Source: Flavobacterium sp. MDT1-60
GTDB taxonomy: Bacteria; Bacteroidota; Bacteroidia; Flavobacteriales; Flavobacteriaceae
DNA: 64,000 nt
Direction of reading: 5' to 3'
Assembly (NCBI RefSeq): GCF_014844035.1
Contig: NZ_CP062159.1
Span: forward strand, 4,774,001 to 4,838,000
In this document: piece by piece, positions 27,156-34,992 of the stretch
Layout of the letters: the number at the start of each line of letters is the position of its first letter
Numbering within the stretch: the first letter of the stretch is position 1
Translations under genes and position numbers: made by a program
Notes under the pieces: generated by a model
Database searches by the model: none
Seen by the model: the letters and a program-made list of their open reading frames with translations, nothing else
What the model was told of the DNA's origin: nothing

Positions 27156-28056
27156 AATTATAAAATATTATGGTTTCCCCCTCGATCCTGTAACTTAGTT
27201 TAAGTGGGATAGTAACGGCTTGAAGTGCTATTTGTTTATTGGTATGAGTAAAACTTCCCGTAAAGAGTTTTGAGGTGTCCACACCTTCAGTTTTTATTTT
27301 TATATCATACTGGCGCTCGAGTTCTGCAATAACCTGATCCAGAGGTATTTTATCAAAACTTGATTCCTGCTCAAGCCAGGAAGGTTTTTGAGCCTTAAAA
27401 TCTTCAACAGTTTCGATTATGCCATTTATAACCCTGAAGGTTTTTCCAGGAGGCAATTTAACGGTTGTATGATTATAAGCAACACTTACCAAACCTTCAT
27501 AACACTTAACCTCAAAATAGTTTTTGCGCTGTTTTACATTAAATTGTGTTCCTAAAACTTTTACCACTCCGGAAAATGTGTTTACACTAAACGTTTGTCC
27601 TTTCTTTACTTTAAAAAAAGCTTCTCCTTCTAAGATTAAGTCTCTTTTATCAGCCCATTTTTTTTCATTAAAACTTAGTTTTGAAGCGGAATTCAAGATC
27701 ACCTGAGAACTATCGGGCAGTGTAACTGATTTTGTTTGTGCTATTTGGGTTTGAAATGATGTAATGTTATTGAAAAACAAGAAATAAGCAGAAGTTAACA
27801 CAATAGCCAACACGGCTGCTACGCGGTAAAAAACTTTGTAGTTTAAAGTTCTTACCTTTTGTTTCTTTTTAGAATGGTTTCTGACTTCGAAAGCTTCAAG
27901 AGCAGCATGGATATCTACTTTTGGAGTCTCGAATTGTGATGCATAATGATTAATCTTTTCAAGCGTTTGCAAATCTTCTGATTGTTTTAAATCTTCAATT
28001 TCTTTACCTGAAAGCTCATTATTGAACCATTTTAATATCTCTTTTTCGTTTTTCAT
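27142..28056 (-). CDS. FecR family anti-sigma factor
   Basis: A 304-residue inner-membrane regulator. A cytoplasmic anti-sigma part (1-70) is followed by a membrane helix (about 73-93, FYRVAAVLAIVLTSAYFLFF), the periplasmic FecR domain (about 105-205, SVTLPDSSQVILNSASKLSF and GEAFFKV) and the C-terminal DUF4974 domain (about 235-300, DKIPLDQVIAELERQYDI). It would hold the sigma factor encoded 62 bases upstream and release it when the receptor signals. The receptor gene overlaps its end. Confidence 0.94.
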   Translation of the reverse strand: MKNEKEILKWFNNELSGKEIEDLKQSEDLQTLEKINHYASQFETPKVDIHAALEAFEVRNHSKKKQKVRTLNYKVFYRVAAVLAIVLTSAYFLFFNNITSFQTQIAQTKSVTLPDSSQVILNSASKLSFNEKKWADKRDLILEGEAFFKVKKGQTFSVNTFSGVVKVLGTQFNVKQRKNYFEVKCYEGLVSVAYNHTTVKLPPGKTFRVINGIIETVEDFKAQKPSWLEQESSFDKIPLDQVIAELERQYDIKIKTEGVDTSKLFTGSFTHTNKQIALQAVTIPLKLSYRIEGETIIFYNYGVK

Positions 28057-28118
28057 TTTATACCTCTGTGTTTATAAGACAATTAACTTTTAAATTACCC
28101 TATAGCTAAATGATTAAA

Positions 28119-28634
28119 TTATATATTTTCTATCTGGGATTTTAATATTTGCAATGCACCAGACATTCTTTTTTCTACTGTTTTTTGAGAAATATCGAGC
28201 AACTCAGCAATTTCCCTGTATTTTTTTCCCTCTATTCGATTCAATAAAAAAACTTCCCTTTGTACTTCACTCAATGATGCGATTGCATTAGTTAGTTTAA
28301 GTCTGAATTCTTCTTCTTCAAGCAAATAGTCAGGGCTTTGATTATGGATATCCAGATTAGGCGCATCTTTAGCATACCTTAATACCACTTTTTGATGTTT
28401 TATTGTATTTAGAAATAAATTGTTAATACTGGTAAACAAATACGTTTTGACCTTACTAAAGTCTATTTTAGAACAATTCTCCCAAATTTTTGTAAATGCA
28501 TCCTGTACCAGATCTAATGCAGCCTGGTCATCACCACATTTATAATAAGCAAAATTATTTGCCGATTGCACATGCGTTAAATAAAAGTCTCTAAAGTGAT
28601 TTTCTTCGCAAAGTGTACTTTTTTTGTCGCTCAT
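28119..28634 (-). CDS. ECF RNA polymerase sigma factor
   Basis: A 171-residue group-4 sigma factor. Region 2 is AALDLVQDAFTKIWENCSKI with FTSINNLFLNTIKHQK. Region 4 is LSEVQREVFLLNRIEGKKYR followed by EIAELLDISQKTVEKRMSGA. It is the first gene of the sigma-FecR-receptor set. It is divergent from a lipoprotein, protease and barrel set whose expression it may control; the 250-base gap between them holds no second gene. Confidence 0.94.
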   Translation of the reverse strand: MSDKKSTLCEENHFRDFYLTHVQSANNFAYYKCGDDQAALDLVQDAFTKIWENCSKIDFSKVKTYLFTSINNLFLNTIKHQKVVLRYAKDAPNLDIHNQSPDYLLEEEEFRLKLTNAIASLSEVQREVFLLNRIEGKKYREIAELLDISQKTVEKRMSGALQILKSQIENI

Positions 28635-28884
28635 TGAGTATTAATTCTTTTTTTTTGTAGTTTGTAAATGTAAATTAATTTTTCAAAAGAGCTGAGTTGA
28701 TTATAATTGCTTTTTTATGAAAAATTATAAAATGTTAACTATCATAACATTATGATTTTATTTGTAAAAAATTATATTTTTTTTTAAATTTTTTATAGGG
28801 TAAAAATAATCCTGGTTGTCTTACCAATAGAAAGGCGCTAAAAACATCGCTGGTTACCATAAAAATATATAAAATTTTAAAATT

Positions 28885-29928
28885 ATGAAAAAATTAAAAA
28901 TTGTTACCGCAGTTGCATTGATGGCTATTTTAGGTTTTACATCATGCCAAAGTGAAATTGATAATGAACAAGGAGAAAATCCAAATACAAATTCAGCCAA
29001 TTCAACTACAACAAGCAACCTTAAACGTGCTTCCATGTACGATGGTTCCTTTGATGATTTCCTTGATGGAGCATCATGTTCTTCAATTTTATTACCCGTT
29101 ACTGCTAAAGTTAATGGAGTTCAGGTTTCTATCCTGAGCCAGGCAGATTACCAACAAGTTATTTCTATTTTGGGACAATTTAACGATGATCAGGATACTG
29201 TTGTATTACAATTTCCATTAAAAGTTAAATTAAGCAATTACAATGAGGTTACTGTTAATAATCAAACAGAATATAATGCGATTCTTACTGCTTGTACAGG
29301 AGCCGAAGTTTCTGGTCAGAACGCCATTTCTTCTGTAAATATCAGCTTTCCCATTACAATTTTGACATTTGATTTAAGTTTTAAACAAACAGCAAGTGTT
29401 GTTATTACATCAGAACAACAATTATATACCTATATGTCTAATTTAAGTAGTACAGAATTATTTTCTGTAAACTACCCAATTTCAGCGACAATTGCAGATG
29501 GATCCAAAACAACAATTTCTAGTGATGCTGAATTACAAACCACTATCAATACAGCTGCAAAAACTGAAGAAGCGATAGCCCTGGCAGTTCAAAACGCAAA
29601 AAAATTAGAGCCTATTTTAGTTGCTGGAAAATTTAAAGTAGAGTCTTTTGTCCGTGCAGGGGCAAATTCAGCGATAAACTATAAAGATTTTACCATCGAT
29701 TTTACAAATAATTTCCTTGTAAAAGCTACGGATTTATTAAATACAACTGTCAATGGAACCTATGGAGTAAGCTCGGAATTAAATGTGCTTCTACAACTGA
29801 ATTTTTCAGGTAATGCTTCATTCACTTTGCTCAATAATACCTGGAAAGTAACTAGTTTTACCGCTACAACAATCACCTTACAAAGTACAACTGATGCTGC
29901 GGTAACACTCGTATTGAAACAAATATAA
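28885..29928 (+). CDS. Lipoprotein with four internal repeats and a lipocalin-like C-terminus
   Basis: A 347-residue lipoprotein (lipobox LGFTSC, Cys21). After a Ser/Thr/Asn-rich linker (25-50) come four related segments: 67-96 (ILLPVTAKVNGVQVSILSQA), 106-137 (LQFPLKVKLSNYNEVTVNNQ), 151-187 (ISFPITILTFDL) and 193-224 (VNYPISATIADGSKTTISSD). Each has hydrophobic-[FY]P-[VIL], a beta pair and then a short S/N-x-x-[DE]-Y/L helix. Residues 245-347 look like a Bacteroidota lipocalin-like domain. I know no function. It is divergent from an ECF sigma gene and followed by a protease gene. Confidence 0.75.
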   Translation: MKKLKIVTAVALMAILGFTSCQSEIDNEQGENPNTNSANSTTTSNLKRASMYDGSFDDFLDGASCSSILLPVTAKVNGVQVSILSQADYQQVISILGQFNDDQDTVVLQFPLKVKLSNYNEVTVNNQTEYNAILTACTGAEVSGQNAISSVNISFPITILTFDLSFKQTASVVITSEQQLYTYMSNLSSTELFSVNYPISATIADGSKTTISSDAELQTTINTAAKTEEAIALAVQNAKKLEPILVAGKFKVESFVRAGANSAINYKDFTIDFTNNFLVKATDLLNTTVNGTYGVSSELNVLLQLNFSGNASFTLLNNTWKVTSFTATTITLQSTTDAAVTLVLKQI

Positions 29929-30010
29929 CTGGATTTTGACTGGTAGTTTATTGCGGACAGCTCGCATAATTTGGCTGTCCGTAATAAAATACACACTAAT
30001 GAAAATAATA

Positions 30011-30784
30011 ATGAAAAAAACATTTTCTCTATTAACCATTATTTTGCTCTTCTCTATGGGGGCTTGTTCAAAGGATGATACCACAGAGAATTCAGTTGCG
30101 CTAAATACCAGTGCAAACAGACAGCAAACCGGAAGTTCGGCTAATGATTTACTATCGGATAAAAAGTTTACGAGTATGGTTATTGAAGTGGTGTATGTAA
30201 CCGGTTTTGAACCAAGCAGTACAGCGATCAATAATTTTGTAAACTTTCTTACCGCAAGAACATACAAACCAAAGGGTATCAGTATTGTAAAACATGCTAT
30301 ATCATCTCCGGGAAATTCACCTTACACCGATCAGGAAATCGTAAATATTGAAAATACTAATCGTACAAAATACAACAATTCTGATCAAATAGTAGTTTGG
30401 GCATTTTTTGCAGACGGAAAATCTTCGAAAGACACTCAAACATCGCTTATTCTTGGAACAGCATACAGAAATACTTCTTTTGTTATTTTCGAACAAACTA
30501 TTCACGATCTAAGCGACAGTCCATTTGAACCAAACAGAAGTTTGTTAGAGACCACAATAATTACCCACGAATTTGGGCATATACTAGGGCTCACAAACCT
30601 TGGAACGCCGCTACAAAGCAATCATGAAGACACAGAACATCCGAAACACTGCATTGAAAAAACATGCTTAATGTATTGGTTATCAGAATCAAATACCGGT
30701 ATTTCGGATATGCTTTCAGCTGGTACTACGCTTCAATTAGATGCGCAATGCATTGCAGACCTTCGCGCCAATGGAGGAAGATAA
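30011..30784 (+). CDS. Archaemetzincin-like zinc metalloprotease lipoprotein
   Basis: A 257-residue lipoprotein from the ATG at 30011 (MKKTFSLLTIILLFSMGACS, a clear lipobox). An ATG at 29999 is also possible; a longer TTG frame from 29936 is unlikely. The zinc motif HEFGHILGL has His186, Glu187 and His190. The usual third ligand position is Asn196, but after an insertion comes KHCIEKTCLMYW with His213, Cys214, Cys219 and Met221, matching the HC-x4-CxM part of archaemetzincins. I infer that His213 is the third ligand and M221 the Met-turn. It follows the repeat lipoprotein by 82 bases and precedes a barrel protein. Confidence 0.75.
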   Translation: MKKTFSLLTIILLFSMGACSKDDTTENSVALNTSANRQQTGSSANDLLSDKKFTSMVIEVVYVTGFEPSSTAINNFVNFLTARTYKPKGISIVKHAISSPGNSPYTDQEIVNIENTNRTKYNNSDQIVVWAFFADGKSSKDTQTSLILGTAYRNTSFVIFEQTIHDLSDSPFEPNRSLLETTIITHEFGHILGLTNLGTPLQSNHEDTEHPKHCIEKTCLMYWLSESNTGISDMLSAGTTLQLDAQCIADLRANGGR

Positions 30785-30819
30785 AAATTTAATCAATAAA
30801 CAATTATAAAATCAAACAC

Positions 30820-31401
30820 ATGAGAATAAAATTTTCAATAATAGCCCTACTTTTTGGTGCTATAACAACAATAAATGCGCAGGATAATACTATCCCTAAA
30901 TCCAATGCAGGGATAAAAGGAGGTTATAGTCTGGCAGCGGTAAGCTTTGACGGAGATGGGGAAACCGGACAACGACATGGTTTTCATTTTGGAATTTACG
31001 GTGAGTCCTTTATCAGCGAGAGCTTTGCCATACAACCCGAATTACTCTATTCGCAACAGGGCTACAAAATAACAAATAGCAGTGGAACCTTTACTCAAAA
31101 GTTAGATTACATTAACCTGCCTTTAATGCTTAAAGCCTATCTCTCTGAAAATTTCTTTTTAGAAGCAGGTCCACAAATTGGATTAGCAGTTTCACATAAA
31201 GAAGAATATGACGGACTTTTCAGCAGTTCACAGGAGTATGATCCTAATAGTTTCGATTGGGGACTAAACTTTGGTGGCGGATTTAAAACCAATTCCGGTA
31301 TAAGTTTAGCAGCGCGTTACCACTTAGGCTTAGGAGATTTATATGACGACGGGAAAGCACAAAATAGGGTTTGGCAATTCTCTTTAGGTTTTGATCTGTA
31401 A
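30820..31401 (+). CDS. Outer-membrane beta-barrel protein (PorT-like)
   Basis: A 193-residue protein with signal peptide (to INAQ, about residue 21) and an eight-stranded outer-membrane barrel pattern. It has alternating strands with glycine and aromatic ends, such as AGIKGGYSLAAVSF, FAIQPELLYSQQGYKI, FFLEAGPQIGLAVS and a C-terminal VWQFSLGFDL. It belongs to the OMP_b-brl type common in Bacteroidota; no transport role is known. It lies 35 bases behind the protease gene, so the three secreted proteins probably form one unit. Confidence 0.85.
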   Translation: MRIKFSIIALLFGAITTINAQDNTIPKSNAGIKGGYSLAAVSFDGDGETGQRHGFHFGIYGESFISESFAIQPELLYSQQGYKITNSSGTFTQKLDYINLPLMLKAYLSENFFLEAGPQIGLAVSHKEEYDGLFSSSQEYDPNSFDWGLNFGGGFKTNSGISLAARYHLGLGDLYDDGKAQNRVWQFSLGFDL

Positions 31402-31547
31402 GTTTATATTATAGTTCATACGTTCAGAATTGATACTCCACTATTTAGATTGCCAATTAATAAAACAATTAACAGGTTTACATCAATATTTTGCAGATTT
31501 CAAAATCCTTGCCTTATTAGTATTCTTCTAATAATAAAAAAACAGAT

Positions 31548-32000
31548 ATGACTTTACAAAATACCCGAATTCAAAAAAATATTTATCTCGCAGATGATGA
31601 TGATGATGATCGGGTCATGTTTGCAGAAGCGCTATTTGAAATAGACAGTACTGTAATTTTAACCCAAGCACAGGATGGTCAAGAGTTGATGGATATTCTT
31701 TGTAAGCAGCCAAATCCTTTGCCCGATATTATTTTCATGGATATTAATATGCCCAAACAGGATGGCCTTAAATGTTTGGAAGAGATAAGAAATCAGCCCG
31801 GAAATTTGAAAAAATTATTCGTGATCATACTTTCCACTTCCAGCGATCCCTTGGTTATAGACAAAGCCTTTAAACTCGGAGCAACATTTTATGCTGTAAA
31901 ACCAAGTACATTCGACGAGCTAAAATCATTCATTAAAGCGGTTTTACAAATAGACTGGTTTTCACTTGAAAAAAGTAATCTAAAGTTTAGAATAATTTAA
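31548..32000 (+). CDS. Single-domain response regulator
   Basis: A 150-residue receiver domain without an output domain. The acidic pocket is a run of aspartates at 16-21, the phospho-acceptor is Asp65 (IIFMDINMPKQDG), the conserved Ser is in ILSTSS, and the Lys is in YAVKPST. Such REC-only proteins in Bacteroidota relay phosphate from hybrid kinases. No kinase gene lies next to it. It stands alone, followed by repeat copy 5 and the tRNA fragment. Confidence 0.92.
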   Translation: MTLQNTRIQKNIYLADDDDDDRVMFAEALFEIDSTVILTQAQDGQELMDILCKQPNPLPDIIFMDINMPKQDGLKCLEEIRNQPGNLKKLFVIILSTSSDPLVIDKAFKLGATFYAVKPSTFDELKSFIKAVLQIDWFSLEKSNLKFRII

Positions 32001-32263
32001 TTTCTAAAATGAAAAGCTTTTGATTCAAAAGATTGCCACGAGTATAAATTTATGGTAGTCTTACTCCATCAAAATATGATATTTGATTCATTTGGGTGAT
32101 TTAACATATTTATTTTTTAATTTTGATCTCCAACACATGAATTATAGTATTCATTTTAAACAACTTAACTGTTAGTTTCTCTGTAAAAATTTTCAAGGAT
32201 TAGCATTTTGAGTTTCGTAGCAAAATAGATTAAAAAATTTAAAAAAACGCAGGAAATATGCGG

Positions 32264-32300
32264 GTTCCGAACTTAAGGTTCGAATCCTGCTCTCTCCACT
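32264..32300 (+). other. Detached tRNA 3' end (possible attachment site)
   Basis: GGTTCGAATCCTGCTCTCTC and three further bases, from 32278, match the T loop, T stem and acceptor 3' side of tRNA-Ser at 10528-10550 in 19 of 23 positions. No 5' half exists; the preceding T-stem bases do not pair. It is followed, as behind tRNA-Ser, by TTTTCAAAAA, GGTAAAC, a terminator and a GTGGC repeat. A tRNA 3' fragment of this kind is what an integrase leaves at the far end of an island. Confidence 0.55.
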
Positions 32301-32365
32301 AAAAGGGTAAAAGAAATAAAAAGGTCACTTTTTTAATCTTTTCAAAAACCCATAAAAAACATGGT

Positions 32366-32398
32366 AAACCTGCCAATCCTAGGATTCGCAGGTTTTTT
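32366..32398 (+). terminator. Terminator behind the tRNA fragment
   Basis: AAACCTGCCAATCCT (32366-32380) pairs with AGGATTCGCAGGTTT (32381-32395) apart from one C-C mismatch, followed by T's. Sequence and position mirror the terminator of tRNA-Ser at 10614-10649. Confidence 0.75.
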
Positions 32399-32429
32399 GC
32401 TTTTAAGGCAGTTTTCAATCTTTGTAAAA

Positions 32430-32512
32430 GTTTTGTGGTAAAATCGTGGCATATTGTGTTTTTGGAAACTAGAAATCCAGCAAAAACAAGCATTACAGAG
32501 ATTAGGTTCGAA
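32430..32512 (+). repeat. Attachment-type repeat, copy 5
   Basis: TTGTGGTAAAATCGTGGCA (32433-32451) is followed 53 bases later by ATTAGGTTCGAAACTTTAT with GGTTCGAA at 32505-32512. The preceding TTTTCAATCTTTGTAAAA matches the sequence before copy 1 (TTTTCAATATTTATAAAA). The rest of the gap from 32001 to 32719 shows no gene. Confidence 0.6.
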
Positions 32513-32719
32513 ACTTTATAAAAACCTTTATAAACCTTTTACCTAAATAATATAAAAAAGAAAAGCATTTAAAATGCAACTGTGTAATGAAGTGACTAAA
32601 CAAAAATAACGGTAGAACAGAGTATAATTAGACTATTTTTACAATATTGAAAAATAGTATTAACTTTATTAAAAACTTACTATTATTGTTAATATGCCAA
32701 TTAAGATAAAATCTTTTTA

Positions 32720-33481
32720 ATGGAAAAATTGTTTATAATAATTACTTCACTCCTTTTTCCGTACTTTGCCTTGGGGCAAAATACTGTAGCAAAGGATTCT
32801 GTAGCAATTGATACCGTTAAAAATATTAAGTTTAATTATAAACAGCTTATCATTCCGGGTATTTTAATAGGATATGGCTTTTGGGGTGCTGAAAGCGGAC
32901 AAATAAAAAGTTTCAATTTTCAGATTCGCGACGAATTTACAGAGGACATTGATAAAAAGGTTACAATAGATGATTTTTCAAGATATGTTCCTGCTGTTTC
33001 TGTTTATGCACTTAATGCGTTTGGGGTCGAAGGAAAAAATAATATGCGTGACCGCTCTGTCATTCTGGCGACTTCAACAATTATAACTGTAGGATCTGTT
33101 TTTGCCTTGAAGTCAGTAACCAATGTAGAACGCCCGGATGGGTCTTCCAATAATTCATTCCCTTCTGGTCATACCGCTATTGCTTTTGCAGGGGCAGAAT
33201 TTTTATATCAGGAATATAAAGACAAATCAATATGGTACGGCGTGGCGGGGTATGCAGTTGCTGCCGGTACTGGAATATTTCGCATGTACAACAACAGACA
33301 CTGGCTTACAGATGTAGCCGCAGGTGCAGGAATTGGAATTCTGAGCACCAAAATTGCCTATTGGATGAATCCTTATATTTCAAGAAAACTCTGGCATAGT
33401 GAACAAAATAAATCGACATCATTTATAGCTCCATCATACGATGGTAAAAATTTCACTATCTGCTATTTTAAAACATTTTAA
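32720..33481 (+). CDS. PAP2 family membrane phosphatase
   Basis: A 253-residue protein with signal peptide (to LGQ) and the three phosphatidic-acid phosphatase type 2 motifs: KSVTNVERPDG, PSGHTAIAFAG and RMYNNRHWLTDVAAG. His residues in the second and third motifs are the catalytic pair. Substrates in this family are lipid phosphates such as undecaprenyl diphosphate, phosphatidate or lipid A. It is 68 bases before a broken response-regulator gene; in relatives such genes often lie with a two-component pair, here lost. Confidence 0.92.
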   Translation: MEKLFIIITSLLFPYFALGQNTVAKDSVAIDTVKNIKFNYKQLIIPGILIGYGFWGAESGQIKSFNFQIRDEFTEDIDKKVTIDDFSRYVPAVSVYALNAFGVEGKNNMRDRSVILATSTIITVGSVFALKSVTNVERPDGSSNNSFPSGHTAIAFAGAEFLYQEYKDKSIWYGVAGYAVAAGTGIFRMYNNRHWLTDVAAGAGIGILSTKIAYWMNPYISRKLWHSEQNKSTSFIAPSYDGKNFTICYFKTF

Positions 33482-33549
33482 GATTATTAAATTTTAATTA
33501 AGCCCCCTTTTATTCCGTTTTTCTTCAGAATTCATTTGTAAATTGCAGC

Positions 33550-33827
33550 ATGAAAATTCTTACTATTGAAGATGAGCGCGAAATTGCGCAAAGCATCAAA
33601 GACTACTTTAAAACCAATGGCATTCAATGTGAAACCGCCGAAAACTATGATTGGCACTCACAAAAATACACATTTATGATTATGACTGGATCTTATTGGA
33701 TCTTATGCTGCCTGATGGTGATGGATTTGATATTTTAAAAGAGTTAAAAGCTAAAAATAAAACCGAAGGGGTTATTTTTATTTCTGCAAAAGAAAATCTC
33801 GAAACTCGTTTGAAAGGATTTAATATC
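33550..33827 (+). pseudogene. OmpR-type response regulator remnant, frameshifted and truncated
   Basis: The frame from 33550 gives MKILTIEDEREIAQSIKDYF up to ENYD. A one-base deletion near 33652 then shifts to a frame giving SALTKIHIYDYDWILLDLML and PDGDGFDILKELK up to RLKGFNI at 33827. There the homology stops, just before the usual GADDY segment; the DNA-binding domain and any kinase are absent. The receiver Asp (LLDLML) is still readable. It lies directly behind the PAP2 gene. Confidence 0.88.
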
Positions 33828-33854
33828 ATAGCAAATTTAAAGCTTCTGCTGTTC

Positions 33855-34028
33855 TTAGTGCATAAAAGCTTTTCCCGTTTTAGTATTGATAATTTTTCCC
33901 TCTATGCTATTTACAGCAGCTTTTCCCGCGGTTAGAAGAATAGATTTTTTCTTGAACTTTTTTGTTTCAAAATAAGGTATGATAATTTCTAATTCACTAT
34001 CATTAAAATCAGTAAATTCTCTGAAATT
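33855..34028 (-). pseudogene. Possible Crp/Fnr N-terminal remnant
   Basis: On the minus strand a frame without a start reads REFTDFNDSELEIIIPYFET, then KKFKKKSILLTAGKAA, resembling the first 35 residues of Bacteroidota Crp/Fnr regulators (SEEDLEIIKPYF..KKFKKKxxLLxAGE). It loses homology after AGK and stops at 33855. It butts against the truncated response regulator on the other strand, so this is the seam of a deletion or rearrangement. Assignment is from pattern memory only. Confidence 0.4.
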
Positions 34029-34037
34029 TCATTTTTT

Positions 34038-34934
34038 TTAAGTTCGTTTATCATCTCTAAATATATTAGGAGTCATTCCAACTTCTTTTTTAAACAAACG
34101 AGAAAAATAGGTAGCATTTTCAAACCCCAGAGAAACAGAAATTTCAGTAATGTTCATTTTTCCTTCCTTCAATAAATTTTTTGCTTCCGAGATCAGATAG
34201 AGATGAATAAGTTCTAAAGCAGTTTTTCCAGTTTCTTGTTTGAGTAAATCGGTTAAATATTTGGATGATACATGGAGTTTTTCTGCCAAATAGCTAACTG
34301 TAGGAAGACCAAAATCCTCATTTGTTTTGTTTTCGAAGTAAAGAGACAGTAAATCATTAAATTTGGTAAATGTAGCACCTCTTAAATGTGTACGGTCAAT
34401 AAATTGCCTTTTGTAAAAGCGTTGTGCGTATTTAAGCATCGTATCAAGATGGCTGAGGATTATAACCTTACTGTAATCATCAACATTATTACGATATTCC
34501 TTTTCCATTGTTTTTACCAGATTCCATATGGTTTTCTCTTCGCTTGGAGAAAGATGCAGTGCCTCATTTGCCTCATATTCAAAGAAACTGTATTTCCTCA
34601 TTTCGTGGTGTAAAATATTACCAGATAAAAAATCTTCGTGAATTGCAATCACAAAGCAATCTTCGTCTAAACGAATATTTTTAAACGCTATAATCTGGTG
34701 CGGTTTTATAAATGACATCTTCCCATGGTCGTGGTCGTATTTTGTTTTACCATAAAGTACACTTCCTGATTCAAGCTTCTGGAAACCAATAATATAAAAA
34801 TCAGTAGTAAATTCTATATCATCACTCAGATTGCAGGTAAATTTGGTACCATGTGAAACGCAGAAAAGCGGATGCTCAGGAGGCTTGATTCCAATAGCCT
34901 GAGTAAAAGCGCTAATTTTATTGAAGTGATTCAT
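34038..34934 (-). CDS. AraC family transcriptional regulator
   Basis: A 298-residue regulator. The N-terminal half (1-170) is a cupin-like effector domain. The C-terminal half has the two AraC helix-turn-helices: VSYLAEKLHVSSKYLTDLLK at about 212-235, and MNITEISVSLGFENATYFSR followed by LFKKEVGMTPNIFR at about 260-293. It lies 58 bases downstream of an SDR gene on the same strand, and such AraC/SDR pairs are common in Flavobacteria. It probably controls the SDR. Confidence 0.93.
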   Translation of the reverse strand: MNHFNKISAFTQAIGIKPPEHPLFCVSHGTKFTCNLSDDIEFTTDFYIIGFQKLESGSVLYGKTKYDHDHGKMSFIKPHQIIAFKNIRLDEDCFVIAIHEDFLSGNILHHEMRKYSFFEYEANEALHLSPSEEKTIWNLVKTMEKEYRNNVDDYSKVIILSHLDTMLKYAQRFYKRQFIDRTHLRGATFTKFNDLLSLYFENKTNEDFGLPTVSYLAEKLHVSSKYLTDLLKQETGKTALELIHLYLISEAKNLLKEGKMNITEISVSLGFENATYFSRLFKKEVGMTPNIFRDDKRT

Positions 34935-34992
34935 TTTTTTATTTTTAAAAGAAAAGCAGAATCCGACGAATCCGATCCTGCTAATTTAAACT

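Noticed and set aside
29936..30010. TTG start extending the metalloprotease by 25 residues
   Set aside because: The extension hides the signal peptide and lipobox that begin cleanly at 30011 (or 29999).
32220..32300. A complete tRNA gene at 32.2 kb
   Set aside because: Only the T loop and acceptor 3' side are present; no 5' acceptor, D arm or anticodon arm can be folded.
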